This document shows positions 1-7,964 of a stretch of DNA of 64,000 nt, one piece after another. Source of the DNA: an uncultured Thermoanaerobaculia bacterium. Lineage in GTDB: Bacteria; Acidobacteriota; Thermoanaerobaculia; Multivoradales; Multivoraceae. The position numbers and the translations under genes are program-made. The notes under the pieces are model-generated. The model searched no databases and was not told where the DNA came from. It saw nothing but the letters and a program-made list of their open reading frames with translations. Positions within the stretch are counted from its first letter, which is position 1, and the number at the start of each line of letters is the position of its first letter. The stretch is taken from assembly GCA_951813015.1 (NCBI GenBank), contig CATOTG010000008.1:496001-560000 (forward strand), given 5' to 3'.

Positions 1-444
1 ATGTTCGTCGGCGAGGGCCCCGGCTACAACGAGGATCGGCAGGGCCTGCCCTTCGTGGGGCGCGCCGGCCAGCTTCTGAACCGGATCATTGTGGCCATCG
101 ACCTGCGGCGCGAGGACGTCTACATCACGAACGTGGTCAAGTGCCGGCCGCCGAACAACCGCAATCCGCAGCCCGACGAGGCCGCCGCCTGCCGTTCGTT
201 CCTCGACCGGCAGGTCGAACTCATCGCCCCCCGGGTGATCGTCGCCCTCGGCGGGGTCGCGGCCCAGCAACTGTTGCAGACGAGAGACTCCGTGGGCCGT
301 CTTCGCGGTCGCTGGCACGACGTGGCGGGAGTGCCGGTTCGGGTCACCTACCACCCGGCCTTCCTGCTACGGGATCCGTCCTTCAAGCGAGCCACCTGGG
401 AAGACATGCAGCTCGTCCGCGATCGTCTGCTGGAGGCGCCTTGA
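1..444 (+). CDS. Uracil-DNA glycosylase, family 4 (Fe-S type), 5'-truncated by window edge
   Basis: Removes uracil from DNA in base-excision repair. The visible 147 residues hold the family-4 core: GEGPG active-site loop near the start, FVGRAGQLL, an asparagine-rich segment (VKCRPPNNRNP) and the C-terminal YHPAFLLR loop carrying the catalytic-region His. Two Cys (in VKCRPP and AAACR) match the C-terminal pair of Fe-S ligands. The family's N-terminal pair and about 40-60 residues lie upstream of base 1, so the ATG at base 1 is probably an internal Met. The stop TGA (442-444) overlaps the TTG start of the next gene, which suggests coupled translation. Family membership is clear; substrate range is known only from the family. 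Confidence 0.9.
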   Translation: MFVGEGPGYNEDRQGLPFVGRAGQLLNRIIVAIDLRREDVYITNVVKCRPPNNRNPQPDEAAACRSFLDRQVELIAPRVIVALGGVAAQQLLQTRDSVGRLRGRWHDVAGVPVRVTYHPAFLLRDPSFKRATWEDMQLVRDRLLEAP

Positions 445-1484
445 AGGCCACGGGCGTTTCCGCTTCCGCGGCGGTCTGCGAGACGACCTGCGAGGACGTC
501 AGCGAGGCGATCGGCGGAACTCCGTTGGTGCGTCTCCGCCGCTCGCTGGGCGCCGGCGCGAAGGAAGTCGAGGTGTTCGCGAAGCTCGAGTACCTGAACC
601 CGATGGGCAGCGTGAAGGACCGCGTGGCGCGGTATCTGGTGGACCGGGCGCTCGCCTCGGGAGAGCTTTCGCCGGGAGGCGTCGTGCTCGAGGCTTCGTC
701 CGGCAACACGGCGATGGGACTGGCGATGATGGCGACGAACCGCGGGCTGCGCTGCCGCGCGGTCGTCCGCCGCCAGACCAGCCGGGAGAAGCTGGACTGC
801 CTGCGGGCGCTGGGGGTCGAGTTGATCCTCGTGGATGGCGATCTGCCCCCTGAGCACCCGGAGTCGTACAACCGGAAGGCGCAGAGCCTGGCCGCCTCGC
901 ATCCGGAGGCCTTCTTCCCCGATCAGCACAACAACCGCGACAACAATCGCTGCCACTACGAGACGACCGCCCCGGAGATCTGGCGTCAGACGGGTGGGCG
1001 CATCGACGTCTTCGTCGGCGGCATTGGCACCGGCGGCACGGTCTCCGGCGTGGGCCGCTATCTGAAGGAACAGAATCCGGAGATTCGGGTCATCGCGGTC
1101 GATGTCGAAGGCTCGGTGTTCAGTCGCCACTTCGCGGCCCTGGCGGGGGCCGAGGACGACTCCGCGCCTCCTCGCCGCTATCTGCTCGAGGGACTGGGTG
1201 ACGAAGAGATCATCGACTGCCCGGAGTTCGGCGTCTTCGACCGGATGCTCCAGGTCAGCGACGCGGAGGCCTTTCTCGCCGCCCGGGAACTCGCTCGCGA
1301 CGAGGCGATGCTCGCGGGCGGATCGAGCGGCGCCGCGCTCTGGGGCGTACGCGAGATCCTCCCCGAACTGCAGCCCGGCGCACGGGTCGTGACCCTCTTC
1401 CCGGATTCGGGCACCCGCTACCTGAGCACGATCTACAACGACGCCTGGCTCCGCGAGCAGGGCCTGCCGACGGCGCGCGGCTAG
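441..1484 (+). CDS. PLP-dependent cysteine synthase / cystathionine beta-synthase-type enzyme
   Basis: Fold-type II PLP enzyme that makes cysteine or cystathionine by beta-replacement on an activated serine. About 347 residues. The PLP lysine is K59 in MGSVKDRVA, followed by the substrate-binding SSGNT loop and the phosphate-binding GGIGTGGTVSGVGRYL loop. The DQHNNRDN and HYETTAPEIW segments resemble the catalytic domain of cystathionine beta-synthase more than classic CysK. There is no C-terminal CBS regulatory domain. The start is TTG at 441, inside the TTGA overlap with the upstream stop; the open frame extends further upstream but only as a shadow of the glycosylase. Whether it acts as CysM, an O-phosphoserine sulfhydrylase or CBS cannot be decided from sequence. 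Confidence 0.88.
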   Translation: MKATGVSASAAVCETTCEDVSEAIGGTPLVRLRRSLGAGAKEVEVFAKLEYLNPMGSVKDRVARYLVDRALASGELSPGGVVLEASSGNTAMGLAMMATNRGLRCRAVVRRQTSREKLDCLRALGVELILVDGDLPPEHPESYNRKAQSLAASHPEAFFPDQHNNRDNNRCHYETTAPEIWRQTGGRIDVFVGGIGTGGTVSGVGRYLKEQNPEIRVIAVDVEGSVFSRHFAALAGAEDDSAPPRRYLLEGLGDEEIIDCPEFGVFDRMLQVSDAEAFLAARELARDEAMLAGGSSGAALWGVREILPELQPGARVVTLFPDSGTRYLSTIYNDAWLREQGLPTARG

Positions 1485-1490
1485 CGCTGG

Positions 1491-1760
1491 CGCAGCCGCC
1501 GGTCCGAGGGCGTTCGGGGGCCAAGGCGACCATCCTGGGCCGCCTGCGGCCCGCATACTCCAGGGCGCAGCCGCCGGTCCGAGGGCGTTCGGGGGCCAAG
1601 GCGACCATCCTGGGCCGCCTGCGGCCCGGCATACTCCAGGGCGCAGCCGCCGGTCCGAGGGTGTCCAGAGGCCAAGGCGACCATCCTGGGCCGCCTGCGG
1701 CCCGGCATACTCCAGGGGCGCACCCGCCGGTACGAGCTTGTCCGGGGGCCTCAGGGGTTC
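1491..1760. repeat. Tandem repeat array, unit 75-77 bp, 3 full copies plus 1 degenerate
   Basis: Units begin at 1491, 1566, 1642 and 1719. The first three are nearly identical (a one-base insertion and a few substitutions in copy 3). The fourth keeps only its first 30-40 bases with mismatches. Each unit contains a GC-rich palindrome (gggccgcctgcggccc) that could form a hairpin. The array fills the space between the convergent cysteine synthase and CPBP genes, so it may act as a bidirectional transcription end. Open frames across it are repeat artefacts, not genes. Confidence 0.85.
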
Positions 1761-1793
1761 CCAGGGGACTCGCTGCGCTGTGGCGCCGGGAAC

Positions 1794-2534
1794 TCAGTCG
1801 ACGAAGATCAGGTCGTAGCCCACTGCCATGATGGCGAGATCCATGCATGCGTGGCTGATCCAGGGGGCTAGCAGGCGGTTTCCCGTGGTGCGGTAGAGAA
1901 GGCACCAGAGAACTCCGCCCAGGGCGACAGGCAGGGACATGAGCACCAGGACGAAGACGGATGCGTCGCCGAGATAGACCGCGATCACCACGACATGGTG
2001 AGCCGCGAAGCCGAGTGCGGCTACGACCAGGGACCACTCCGAGTGCATCAGGCGGTGGAGCCAGCGGTAGACGAACGCGCGCCAGTAGACCTCCTCGAGC
2101 CAGGAGTGGAGGAAGCTGATCAGGAGCGCGGCAAGAACGTAGCGCCAGAGGGCGTCCAGGTGGAAGTCGGCCAGCTTGACCGTGATTGCTTCGGCCGCGG
2201 TGGCAGCCATCTTGCCGCCGCGAAACAGCGCGACGTAGCTGAACCAGGTGAACGCTGCCCCGGCCATCCCCGTACCCAGACCGAGGGCCACGGAACGACC
2301 TGGCCGCGCAGGGCCCGTCGCGGCCGCCAGCAGCACCGCAAGGCCCGCTACTGGCCCGGCGAACTGGAGCATCTTGGCGCCGAGCCAGGCAGGGGCGACC
2401 CAGGAGGTGCCTTCGAGCCAGACGAAGTAGGCGAGCGAGGCCAGGGTGGGCAGGGTCATTGCGGCGACCAGGACGCCCCACCAGACCCGTCGGCTGCGTG
2501 AGCCGAACGCTGCCTTCTGGCGCACGCTCTTCAC
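1794..2534 (-). CDS. CPBP-family (CAAX/Abi) intramembrane metalloprotease
   Basis: Polytopic membrane protein of about 246 residues. It carries the family signature: an EE pair followed by Arg (EEVYWRAFVY), a His pair in GFAAHH, and a late HACMDLA motif, which together form the membrane-embedded glutamyl-protease-like site. Several hydrophobic helices surround them. The start is GTG at 2534-2532, overlapping the TGA of the upstream glycosyltransferase (GTGA), so the two genes are probably translationally coupled. Bacterial CPBP proteins act in protein or peptide maturation and immunity to self-made bacteriocins; the substrate here is unknown, though pairing with a glycosyltransferase suggests an envelope role. 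Confidence 0.85.
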   Translation of the reverse strand: MKSVRQKAAFGSRSRRVWWGVLVAAMTLPTLASLAYFVWLEGTSWVAPAWLGAKMLQFAGPVAGLAVLLAAATGPARPGRSVALGLGTGMAGAAFTWFSYVALFRGGKMAATAAEAITVKLADFHLDALWRYVLAALLISFLHSWLEEVYWRAFVYRWLHRLMHSEWSLVVAALGFAAHHVVVIAVYLGDASVFVLVLMSLPVALGGVLWCLLYRTTGNRLLAPWISHACMDLAIMAVGYDLIFVD

Positions 2535-3853
2535 TGTCGCTGGCGTTCGGAAAGGGCCTCCAGGTAGGCGGCGCGGTACGCGGCGGCGACCTGGTCCCAG
2601 GTCAGTTGGGAGACGGCCCTGGCGCGGGCCCGGGCGCCCATCCGGGCGCGGCGGTCGGGAGATCGCAGCAGGCTGGCGATCGCGTCCTTGAGGGCAGTGC
2701 GATCCTGCTCGGGTACGAGGATTCCCTCGACCCCGGATTCGACCGCCAACGGGATCCCCGAGATTGCGGTTGAAACGACGGGCAGGCCGCTCGCCAGCGC
2801 TTCGAGGATCACGTTGGGGAGACCGTCGACGTTGCCCTGCGGGTCGTGGACCGCGGGCAAGACGAAAAGGTCGGCACTGCGGTAGAGGTCGGGCAGATCG
2901 TCGTGGGCGACGAGACCGGGAAGGCGGATTCGGTCGACGTGCTCCGGCGACCACTCCGCGACGGCGGCCAGGAGTTCCGGCATCTGGTCGCCGCCGCCGG
3001 CGATCACGGCGTGCAACTCGTCGAACTCGGCCAAGAGCCGCGGCAGTACGTCGACCAGGACGTGGAATCCCTTCTTCGTGGCCAGCCGCCCGACGCCGAG
3101 CAGCATCGTCGCGTCGTCGGGGATGCCAAGCCGCTCGCGCCACGCGGTGGCGCTCGACTGGTGCGCGGCCTCCTCAGCGGGGCAGAAGAGGTCCACATCG
3201 ACGCCATAGGGAATGACCCGGCAGGGCTTGCCGCGGTAGCCCAGTTTCACCACTCGCTCGACAAGTTCCGGCGAGCAGCCGGTCAAGAGGCGGCAGCGCT
3301 TCAGGGCGCGCCGGATGACGGGACGGGCCGCTGGCTTCTCCGCGATGAAGACGTCGCTGCCGTGCAGCCCTGCGGCGATCACGGCGTTGTGCTTGCAAAC
3401 ACCCGGCCACAGCGCGACCAGTCCGTTCGGGGCGAGCCAGTGCGCGTGCAGCAGGTCGCAGGGGGCGCCCGCAAGATGGCGGCCGACCGCGGCGGCTGCG
3501 GCGCGCAGGTAGAGGGGCGCCGCCAGACCCGCTCCAAGCCGGATGCGCTCATCGGAGGCCAGGCTGCGCCCGTAACCGAGCACCTCGAGGCGTCGCGGCG
3601 CGTAGGCGAACGCGTGGACGTCGACGCCGTCGTCGAGCCAGGAGGGGCGTACGCCCTCCGCGCGCGGCGTCAGCACGGTGACGCGGTCGCCGCCGCGGAC
3701 CAGGCCCCGGGCCAGCTCGCGGATGAACGGTCCAGCCGTATCGCCCGGCCAGCGCGGGTAGGTCTGGGTGAGGAAGAGGATCCGCAGACCCGCGGCGGGG
3801 AAGCCGGTTCGCCCGCCCCGTTCCGCCGCCGAGGTCAGGTGCGCTTCAGGCAA
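2531..3853 (-). CDS. Glycosyltransferase family 4 (GT-B fold)
   Basis: Transfers a sugar from a nucleotide-sugar donor to a polysaccharide or lipid acceptor on the cytoplasmic face. The N-terminal half begins with LRILFLTQTYPRWPGDTAGPF, the acceptor-side Rossmann start typical of GT4. The C-terminal half has LLGVGRLATKKGFHVL, then NVILEALASGLPVVST with the EX7E-type donor-site Glu, and the closing helix. The frame stays open to a TTG at 3988, but the extra 45 residues look non-coding. The TTG at 3853 is preceded by GAGGG at good spacing and gives about 440 residues. No ATG exists near the N-terminus. Acceptor and sugar are unknown. Confidence 0.85.
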   Translation of the reverse strand: MPEAHLTSAAERGGRTGFPAAGLRILFLTQTYPRWPGDTAGPFIRELARGLVRGGDRVTVLTPRAEGVRPSWLDDGVDVHAFAYAPRRLEVLGYGRSLASDERIRLGAGLAAPLYLRAAAAAVGRHLAGAPCDLLHAHWLAPNGLVALWPGVCKHNAVIAAGLHGSDVFIAEKPAARPVIRRALKRCRLLTGCSPELVERVVKLGYRGKPCRVIPYGVDVDLFCPAEEAAHQSSATAWRERLGIPDDATMLLGVGRLATKKGFHVLVDVLPRLLAEFDELHAVIAGGGDQMPELLAAVAEWSPEHVDRIRLPGLVAHDDLPDLYRSADLFVLPAVHDPQGNVDGLPNVILEALASGLPVVSTAISGIPLAVESGVEGILVPEQDRTALKDAIASLLRSPDRRARMGARARARAVSQLTWDQVAAAYRAAYLEALSERQRQ

Positions 3854-4246
3854 GTCGCCCTCAGCCGACTCGTTCGCGTACGCAGTAGCTGTCGAGAAGC
3901 TGAGCGCCGGAAGTCCTTGAGGACATGAGGATCCATGCTGGTCGTCCCGGAAGCCGGCTTGCCCTGCACTGCGCCGCGGCTCGGTCAATCACTTTGGCAT
4001 CACGCGCAGTGAATCATGCCACAGCGCCGACGACGGCTGCGGGCGACAAGGTCGGGCGGGAGGCCGGCTGAGGGCAAAGCCGCCCTCGGCCGATAGAGAG
4101 CGGCCGATAGAGAGCGAAAGAGCGGCTGACCTCCCGCGCCGGACTCGGGCCCGGCACGGGAGGCGCGCCGCTTCAAAGTCGGCTCCGAACCCTGAGGAGA
4201 TCAGACCAACGATCCCCTCAAGGCCCGAAAATCGGCTGTTCCCCCC
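3854..4246. other. Intergenic region with tandem hairpins, no gene
   Basis: No credible coding frame. It contains two GC-rich inverted repeats (4066-4091 and 4130-4163) and a 14-base direct repeat (gccgatagagagcg, twice between about 4089 and 4116). These are most simply the transcription end of the secreted-protein gene that stops at 4247 on the minus strand. Confidence 0.55.
4130..4163 (-). terminator. Strong hairpin downstream of the secreted-protein gene
   Basis: A 13-bp arm (4130-4142) pairs with 4151-4163 around an 8-nt loop, with one wobble or mismatched pair. It lies about 85 nt beyond the stop at 4247 in the direction of transcription. No clear U-tract follows, so a Rho-independent role is only likely, not shown. 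Confidence 0.45.
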
Positions 4247-5488
4247 TCAGTCGACGGGGAGCGGGTTGTCCGGCGCCAGCTCCTGGCCCTGGTTGGCCGA
4301 AGACGACGCCGGCGGGCAGACGACATCGATCTGTGCGACCGCCGCGACCGTCGACATGGCGGCCGAAGAACCCAGGCCAGCGGCCGCTCCGGTAGCGACC
4401 GGCGGAAGCTGCGGGAAGCCATCCTTTGGTATCGCATTGAGGGTGACCACCGCCGTGTGGTTGGCGGTCGCGGAGCAGTAGAGGGGGTCCGGCGCAATCG
4501 TGAGCAGCGCCCTACCCTCGCCGGGAATGCCGGGTAGCGCGCTATCCCCGAAGTTCGTCAGTGTGATACCCGCGACAGCGTCACCCTCCGCGAGGACCGT
4601 AGGACGACCTGTGCCGGTTCGGACGGAAACGCTGAACGTGGCGATGAGCCAGTTGGTGTGGTTGGGTGGTTCAGTGCCGAACCAGCCCAACCGGAGGGAG
4701 GCGGCAGAGGGACCACTAAGGCCGTCGGTCGCAGTCGAGATGCTACCCGACTCATCGAGCCAGAGATCGGCGGTGACTTCAATCGTCCCGGCATGGGGTC
4801 GATACACCATGCCGTTCGTGATCGTCGCCCTGGCGCCGTAGGCGCCCGGGCCAATCAACTGCATCTTCGTCCCACCGCCGCCGAGCACGCAATTGCTCGT
4901 CGCCTGCCGGTCGTACGCATTGGGCGGAGTCGGGTTCCGGCGCGGCCCGCAGGCCTCATCACCCGGGGGCGCCGGCTTTTGCGGCAGGATGTTCGGCAGG
5001 ATGCCGACACGCCCCGTGCTGGCCTGCTCGATCAGGACGGCGCCACGGCCATCCATCATCGCGACGTCGTCGGTGCCGGCACTCGTTATCTCGACCGTGT
5101 CGTTCTCGAGAATATCCATGGCAACCAGGTTGCCAATGGCCGAGTTCGTGTCACGCGTCATCCAGAACCAGCCGCCATCCTTGATCGGGCCGAGCTGGAA
5201 CTTGTTGCCATCGCCAGACGCGTTGCAGGCGAGGCCGTTGTCCATCGTGAACAGCGTGGAGACCACGCCCTGGTCGTTGGCGGCGAGCTCGCCGCTTCGG
5301 GTAACACTGCCGCAAGTGGCGACCCAGGTCACCATCTCGGCGTCGTCGGCCATGGCGATGAGTCCGCCCCCGCCCATGTAGACGGACACGACGTGCGTGC
5401 AGTCGTCGCAAGAGACGTCCTGACCGAACGCCATCGCCGGAATCGCGCAAAGAACCAGCGCGATCGTGATGTGCTTCATCAGCTTCAT
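4247..5488 (-). CDS. Secreted protein of unknown function with a GGWxW repeat-type domain
   Basis: About 413 residues. It starts with a clear Sec signal peptide (MKLMKHITIALVLCAIPAMA then FG-Q), so it is exported. The start at 5488 is backed by AAGGAG 11 nt upstream; the open frame reaches 5566 without such support. Residues about 25-165 (a CDDC pair, a GGGG stretch, ANDQGVVSTLF, GGWFWMT, GRVGILPNILP) match in order the two C-terminal repeats of the LRR protein at 13728. The rest is rich in Gly, Ala and Thr with scattered Cys, as in extracellular beta-proteins. I do not recognise the family; envelope attachment or release is open. Confidence 0.75.
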   Translation of the reverse strand: MKLMKHITIALVLCAIPAMAFGQDVSCDDCTHVVSVYMGGGGLIAMADDAEMVTWVATCGSVTRSGELAANDQGVVSTLFTMDNGLACNASGDGNKFQLGPIKDGGWFWMTRDTNSAIGNLVAMDILENDTVEITSAGTDDVAMMDGRGAVLIEQASTGRVGILPNILPQKPAPPGDEACGPRRNPTPPNAYDRQATSNCVLGGGGTKMQLIGPGAYGARATITNGMVYRPHAGTIEVTADLWLDESGSISTATDGLSGPSAASLRLGWFGTEPPNHTNWLIATFSVSVRTGTGRPTVLAEGDAVAGITLTNFGDSALPGIPGEGRALLTIAPDPLYCSATANHTAVVTLNAIPKDGFPQLPPVATGAAAGLGSSAAMSTVAAVAQIDVVCPPASSSANQGQELAPDNPLPVD

Positions 5489-5857
5489 CAGTCTGTTTTC
5501 TCCTTGAGCGGCTCGTCGCCGCCGTTCATTGACCGGACCGGCCACATGCCGGCCCGGCAGTTCCATTCGATCCGAAGATCAGGTCGCGACGATGCGGACA
5601 ACCCGCGTTGCCATGACCGCTGACGTCATCTCAAGATGGCTGTCAGGGCTCAACGAGCCGCCAACCACCACCTTCGCTGATGCTGCGCATCACCTCCCGC
5701 CCAAATACTTCAAGGCCGTCTGTCCAAGAGATGAGGCAACTGTAGCGGAAACGATGGTCAAGAGCCAGTGACAGCGCTGTCCAGCGGGCTGTCCAGCGAG
5801 AAGTGAGCGCGAACGGGTGGGATCGGGGATCATCGGAGGATGATCTTGACTCTCCAG
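5489..5857. other. Intergenic region, no gene recognised
   Basis: Holds the putative upstream region of the secreted protein and the left boundary of the IS relic. The only structure noticed is an 11-base direct repeat (gctgtccagcg at 5776-5786 and 5788-5798) just before the transposase remnant. No promoter pair could be assigned with confidence. Confidence 0.4.
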
Positions 5858-6252
5858 ACACGCGGACATCGGACCCTGAGCCAGCCCGTGCGCAGGCGGA
5901 TGGTGAAGCGGGAGGAAGAGGCGTTGAGCCTTTCCCGGCAGTGCCGTCTGCTCGACCTCTCGCGCGCTTCGCTGTACTACCGCCCGAAGGGCGAGAGTGA
6001 GGAGACTCGCCCTGATGCGCCGGATCGGCGAGCTGTTTCTGAAGTACCCGTTCTACGGGTCGCGCCAGATCGCGCGTCACCAGCGCAGCGAGGGGTTGCG
6101 GGGGGCCGCCACCGTGTGCGGCGCCTGATGGGTCTGATGGGGATTGCGGCGACCTGCCGGGCGCCGCGGACCAGCAAGCCGCATCCGGTGCACAAGGTCT
6201 ACCCGTACCTGCTCAAGGGGCTTGCGATCGAGAAGCCGGACCATGTCTGGTG
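5858..6252 (+). pseudogene. IS3-family transposase OrfB relic, frameshifted and truncated
   Basis: The N-terminal part reads as the start of an IS3-type OrfB (SLSRQCRLLDLSRASLYYRP, the helix-turn-helix-like segment). At about 6005 the homologous reading moves to another frame (LMRRIGELFLKYPFYGSRQI, then ARHQRSEGLRG). Near 6095 it returns to the first frame (RRLMGLMGI). Homology ends at EKPDHVWCA, where the integrase core with its DDE residues should begin. Two indels plus loss of the catalytic domain make it non-functional. No terminal inverted repeats are visible, so only a fragment of the element survives. Confidence 0.8.
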
Positions 6253-6325
6253 CGCGGCGTTCAACGCGGCGGCCGCCGCCGCCTCGTCCTCGGCGTGGAA
6301 ACGGCTTGCGCTACGCTACGAAACA

Positions 6326-6604
6326 ATGAGCACGACGACCTTCGACACGTTGGCGACTGCCCGCGCTCTGGAACAAGCCGGCATGGAGCCGGCTCACGCA
6401 GAGGCGGTGACGGCAGCGATCGGTGGCGCGGTCAGCAGCACCGATACGCTGACCCGAGCCGATCTGGACGCTGCAACGGCCGCGCTCCGCACCGACCTGG
6501 CCGAGCTTGAGACGCGCATGACGCGGACGCTGTACGCCGTCGCCGCGGCGCTCCTGGCCGGACAGATCGGCGCTGTTTTCACTCTGCTTCGGCTGCTCGG
6601 ATAG
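6326..6604 (+). CDS. DUF1640-like coiled-coil membrane-anchored small protein
   Basis: About 92 residues. The N-terminus (TTFDTLATARALEQAGMEPA), an amphipathic coiled-coil middle (ATAALRTDLAELETRMTR) and a single C-terminal hydrophobic helix ending in LLRLLG are the layout of DUF1640 (CCDC90-like) proteins, common on plasmids, phages and beside mobile elements. Function of the family is not established. The frame is open upstream into the IS relic, but the ATG at 6326 matches the usual start of the family. It was probably brought in or exposed by the neighbouring insertion. Confidence 0.65.
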   Translation: MSTTTFDTLATARALEQAGMEPAHAEAVTAAIGGAVSSTDTLTRADLDAATAALRTDLAELETRMTRTLYAVAAALLAGQIGAVFTLLRLLG

Positions 6605-6637
6605 ATGCCCTCGCAACCTCACCTTCAGGAAGCCCCG

Positions 6638-6841
6638 ATGCCAATCAACCCCAAGCCTGCCGCGCAACCCGCCGAAGCGGACCACTCTTCCGACGTCCCC
6701 GTCGTCCACGTCGAGGACGAGGCGGCGGCGGTCGCCGCGCTGAATGCCGGCGCCTTCGTCTCCGCGGACCCGGCCATCCTCGAGAAGCTCGGGTTCGCCG
6801 ATCTTGGCGCCCGGCTGGATGACCGTCTGGCCTATTCCTGA
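6638..6841 (+). CDS. Small hypothetical protein
   Basis: 67 residues from ATG 6638, which has AGGA 7 nt upstream; an in-frame ATG at 6605 directly follows the previous stop and is the alternative. The composition is acidic and Ala/Pro-rich with no membrane segment or known motif. It lies 33 nt after the DUF1640-like gene, so the two may be co-transcribed. It is in the accessory patch beside the IS relic. No function can be proposed, and a spurious ORF is possible. Confidence 0.4.
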   Translation: MPINPKPAAQPAEADHSSDVPVVHVEDEAAAVAALNAGAFVSADPAILEKLGFADLGARLDDRLAYS

Positions 6842-6892
6842 GGTAGGTCGGTGCGACAGGACTTCCTCTCGTGTGCCACGTTCGGACTGCGT

Positions 6893-7964
6893 TCAGCGGA
6901 GATCGTCTGACGCGGGAGAGTCGGACCGATCGGCCGTAAGTCCTTGTTCCATGTCCATGGGGGCTTTGGGGAGATCGGGTGAGACGGGATGGATCAGCTC
7001 CTTCACGGAGTAGCTGTCGTGCCTGCGGAAGTTCTTGAAGGTGATCAGCTCGCCGATCAGGCCGGTCGTGACGATCTGAATGCCGAGCACCATGAGCAGG
7101 ACGCCGAGGAGCAGCAGGGGCCGGTTGGAGAGGGAGGCGCCCGCGAACCAGAGCGCGGCCAGCCAGGCGCAGATGCCGAAGCCCAGGGCACAACTGATCA
7201 GCCCGATAGGCCCGAACAGGTGGAGGGGTCGGCGGGTGAACCGGCTGATGAAAAGCACGGTGATCAGGTCGACCGGGCCCTTGTAGGACCGATCCCAGCC
7301 GTACCGGCTGCGGCCGACCCGGCGCGGATGGTGGGCGACTGGAATCTCGCCGATGACGAAGCCGCGGCGGCTGGCGAGGACGGGAATGTAGCGATGGAGT
7401 TCGCCGTAGACGGCCACCTGCTCGAGGACCTCGCGGCGGTAGGCCCTTGAAGCCCGAGTTGAAGTCGTGCAGATTGACGTTGGAGAGCGTTCGCGTTACC
7501 CAGTTGAAGACCTTCGACGCCAGACGGCGCCGCAGCGGGTCGCGGCGGGTTCGCTTCCAGCCGCTGACCAGATCGAGGGGGCCGTCCTCGAGCGCTTGCA
7601 GGAGGCGGGGAATCTCGTCCGGATCGTCCTGAAGGTCGCCGTCCATCGTGACCAGAATCGCGCCGCGAGCATGATCGACGCCCGCGGAGAGCGCTGCCGC
7701 CTTGCCGAAGTTTCGGCGCAGGCGGATCAGCCGGACCCTTGAATCCCGCTCGTGCTGTCGCCGCACCTCGTCCGACGTCGTGTCGGTTGAGCCATCGTCG
7801 ATGAACACGAGCTCAAAGCGGGCGCCGATCGCATCCAGATTCGCGAGCACGCGTTCAGCCAGGCTGGCTACGGTGGCTTCCTCGTTGAGCACCGGAACCA
7901 GCACACTGACATCGAGGGACGACCGCTCGACCCTGGCGTCAGCGCTACGGTCCCGGCTCGGCAT
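6893..7964 (-). pseudogene. Polyprenyl-phosphate-type glycosyltransferase family 2, split by a +1 frameshift
   Basis: The first part (from ATG 7964) has the GT2 catalytic domain of DPM1/GtrB-like enzymes: VSVLVPVLNEEATV, FIDDGSTD, and DXD-type TMDGDLQDDP, then NLHDFNSGFKG. At about 7442-7446 one extra base (ggcc where ggc is expected) shifts the frame. The homologous continuation (YRRE, VYGELHRYIPVLASRRGF, then two C-terminal membrane helices) resumes in another frame and ends at 6893. The family moves a sugar onto undecaprenyl phosphate. The shift may be a real inactivating mutation or a sequencing/assembly error. The start overlaps the upstream kinase-like gene by 20 nt. Confidence 0.8.

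Noticed and set aside
1491..1760. CRISPR array
   Set aside because: Units are contiguous repeats of about 76 bp without unique spacers, and no cas genes are present.
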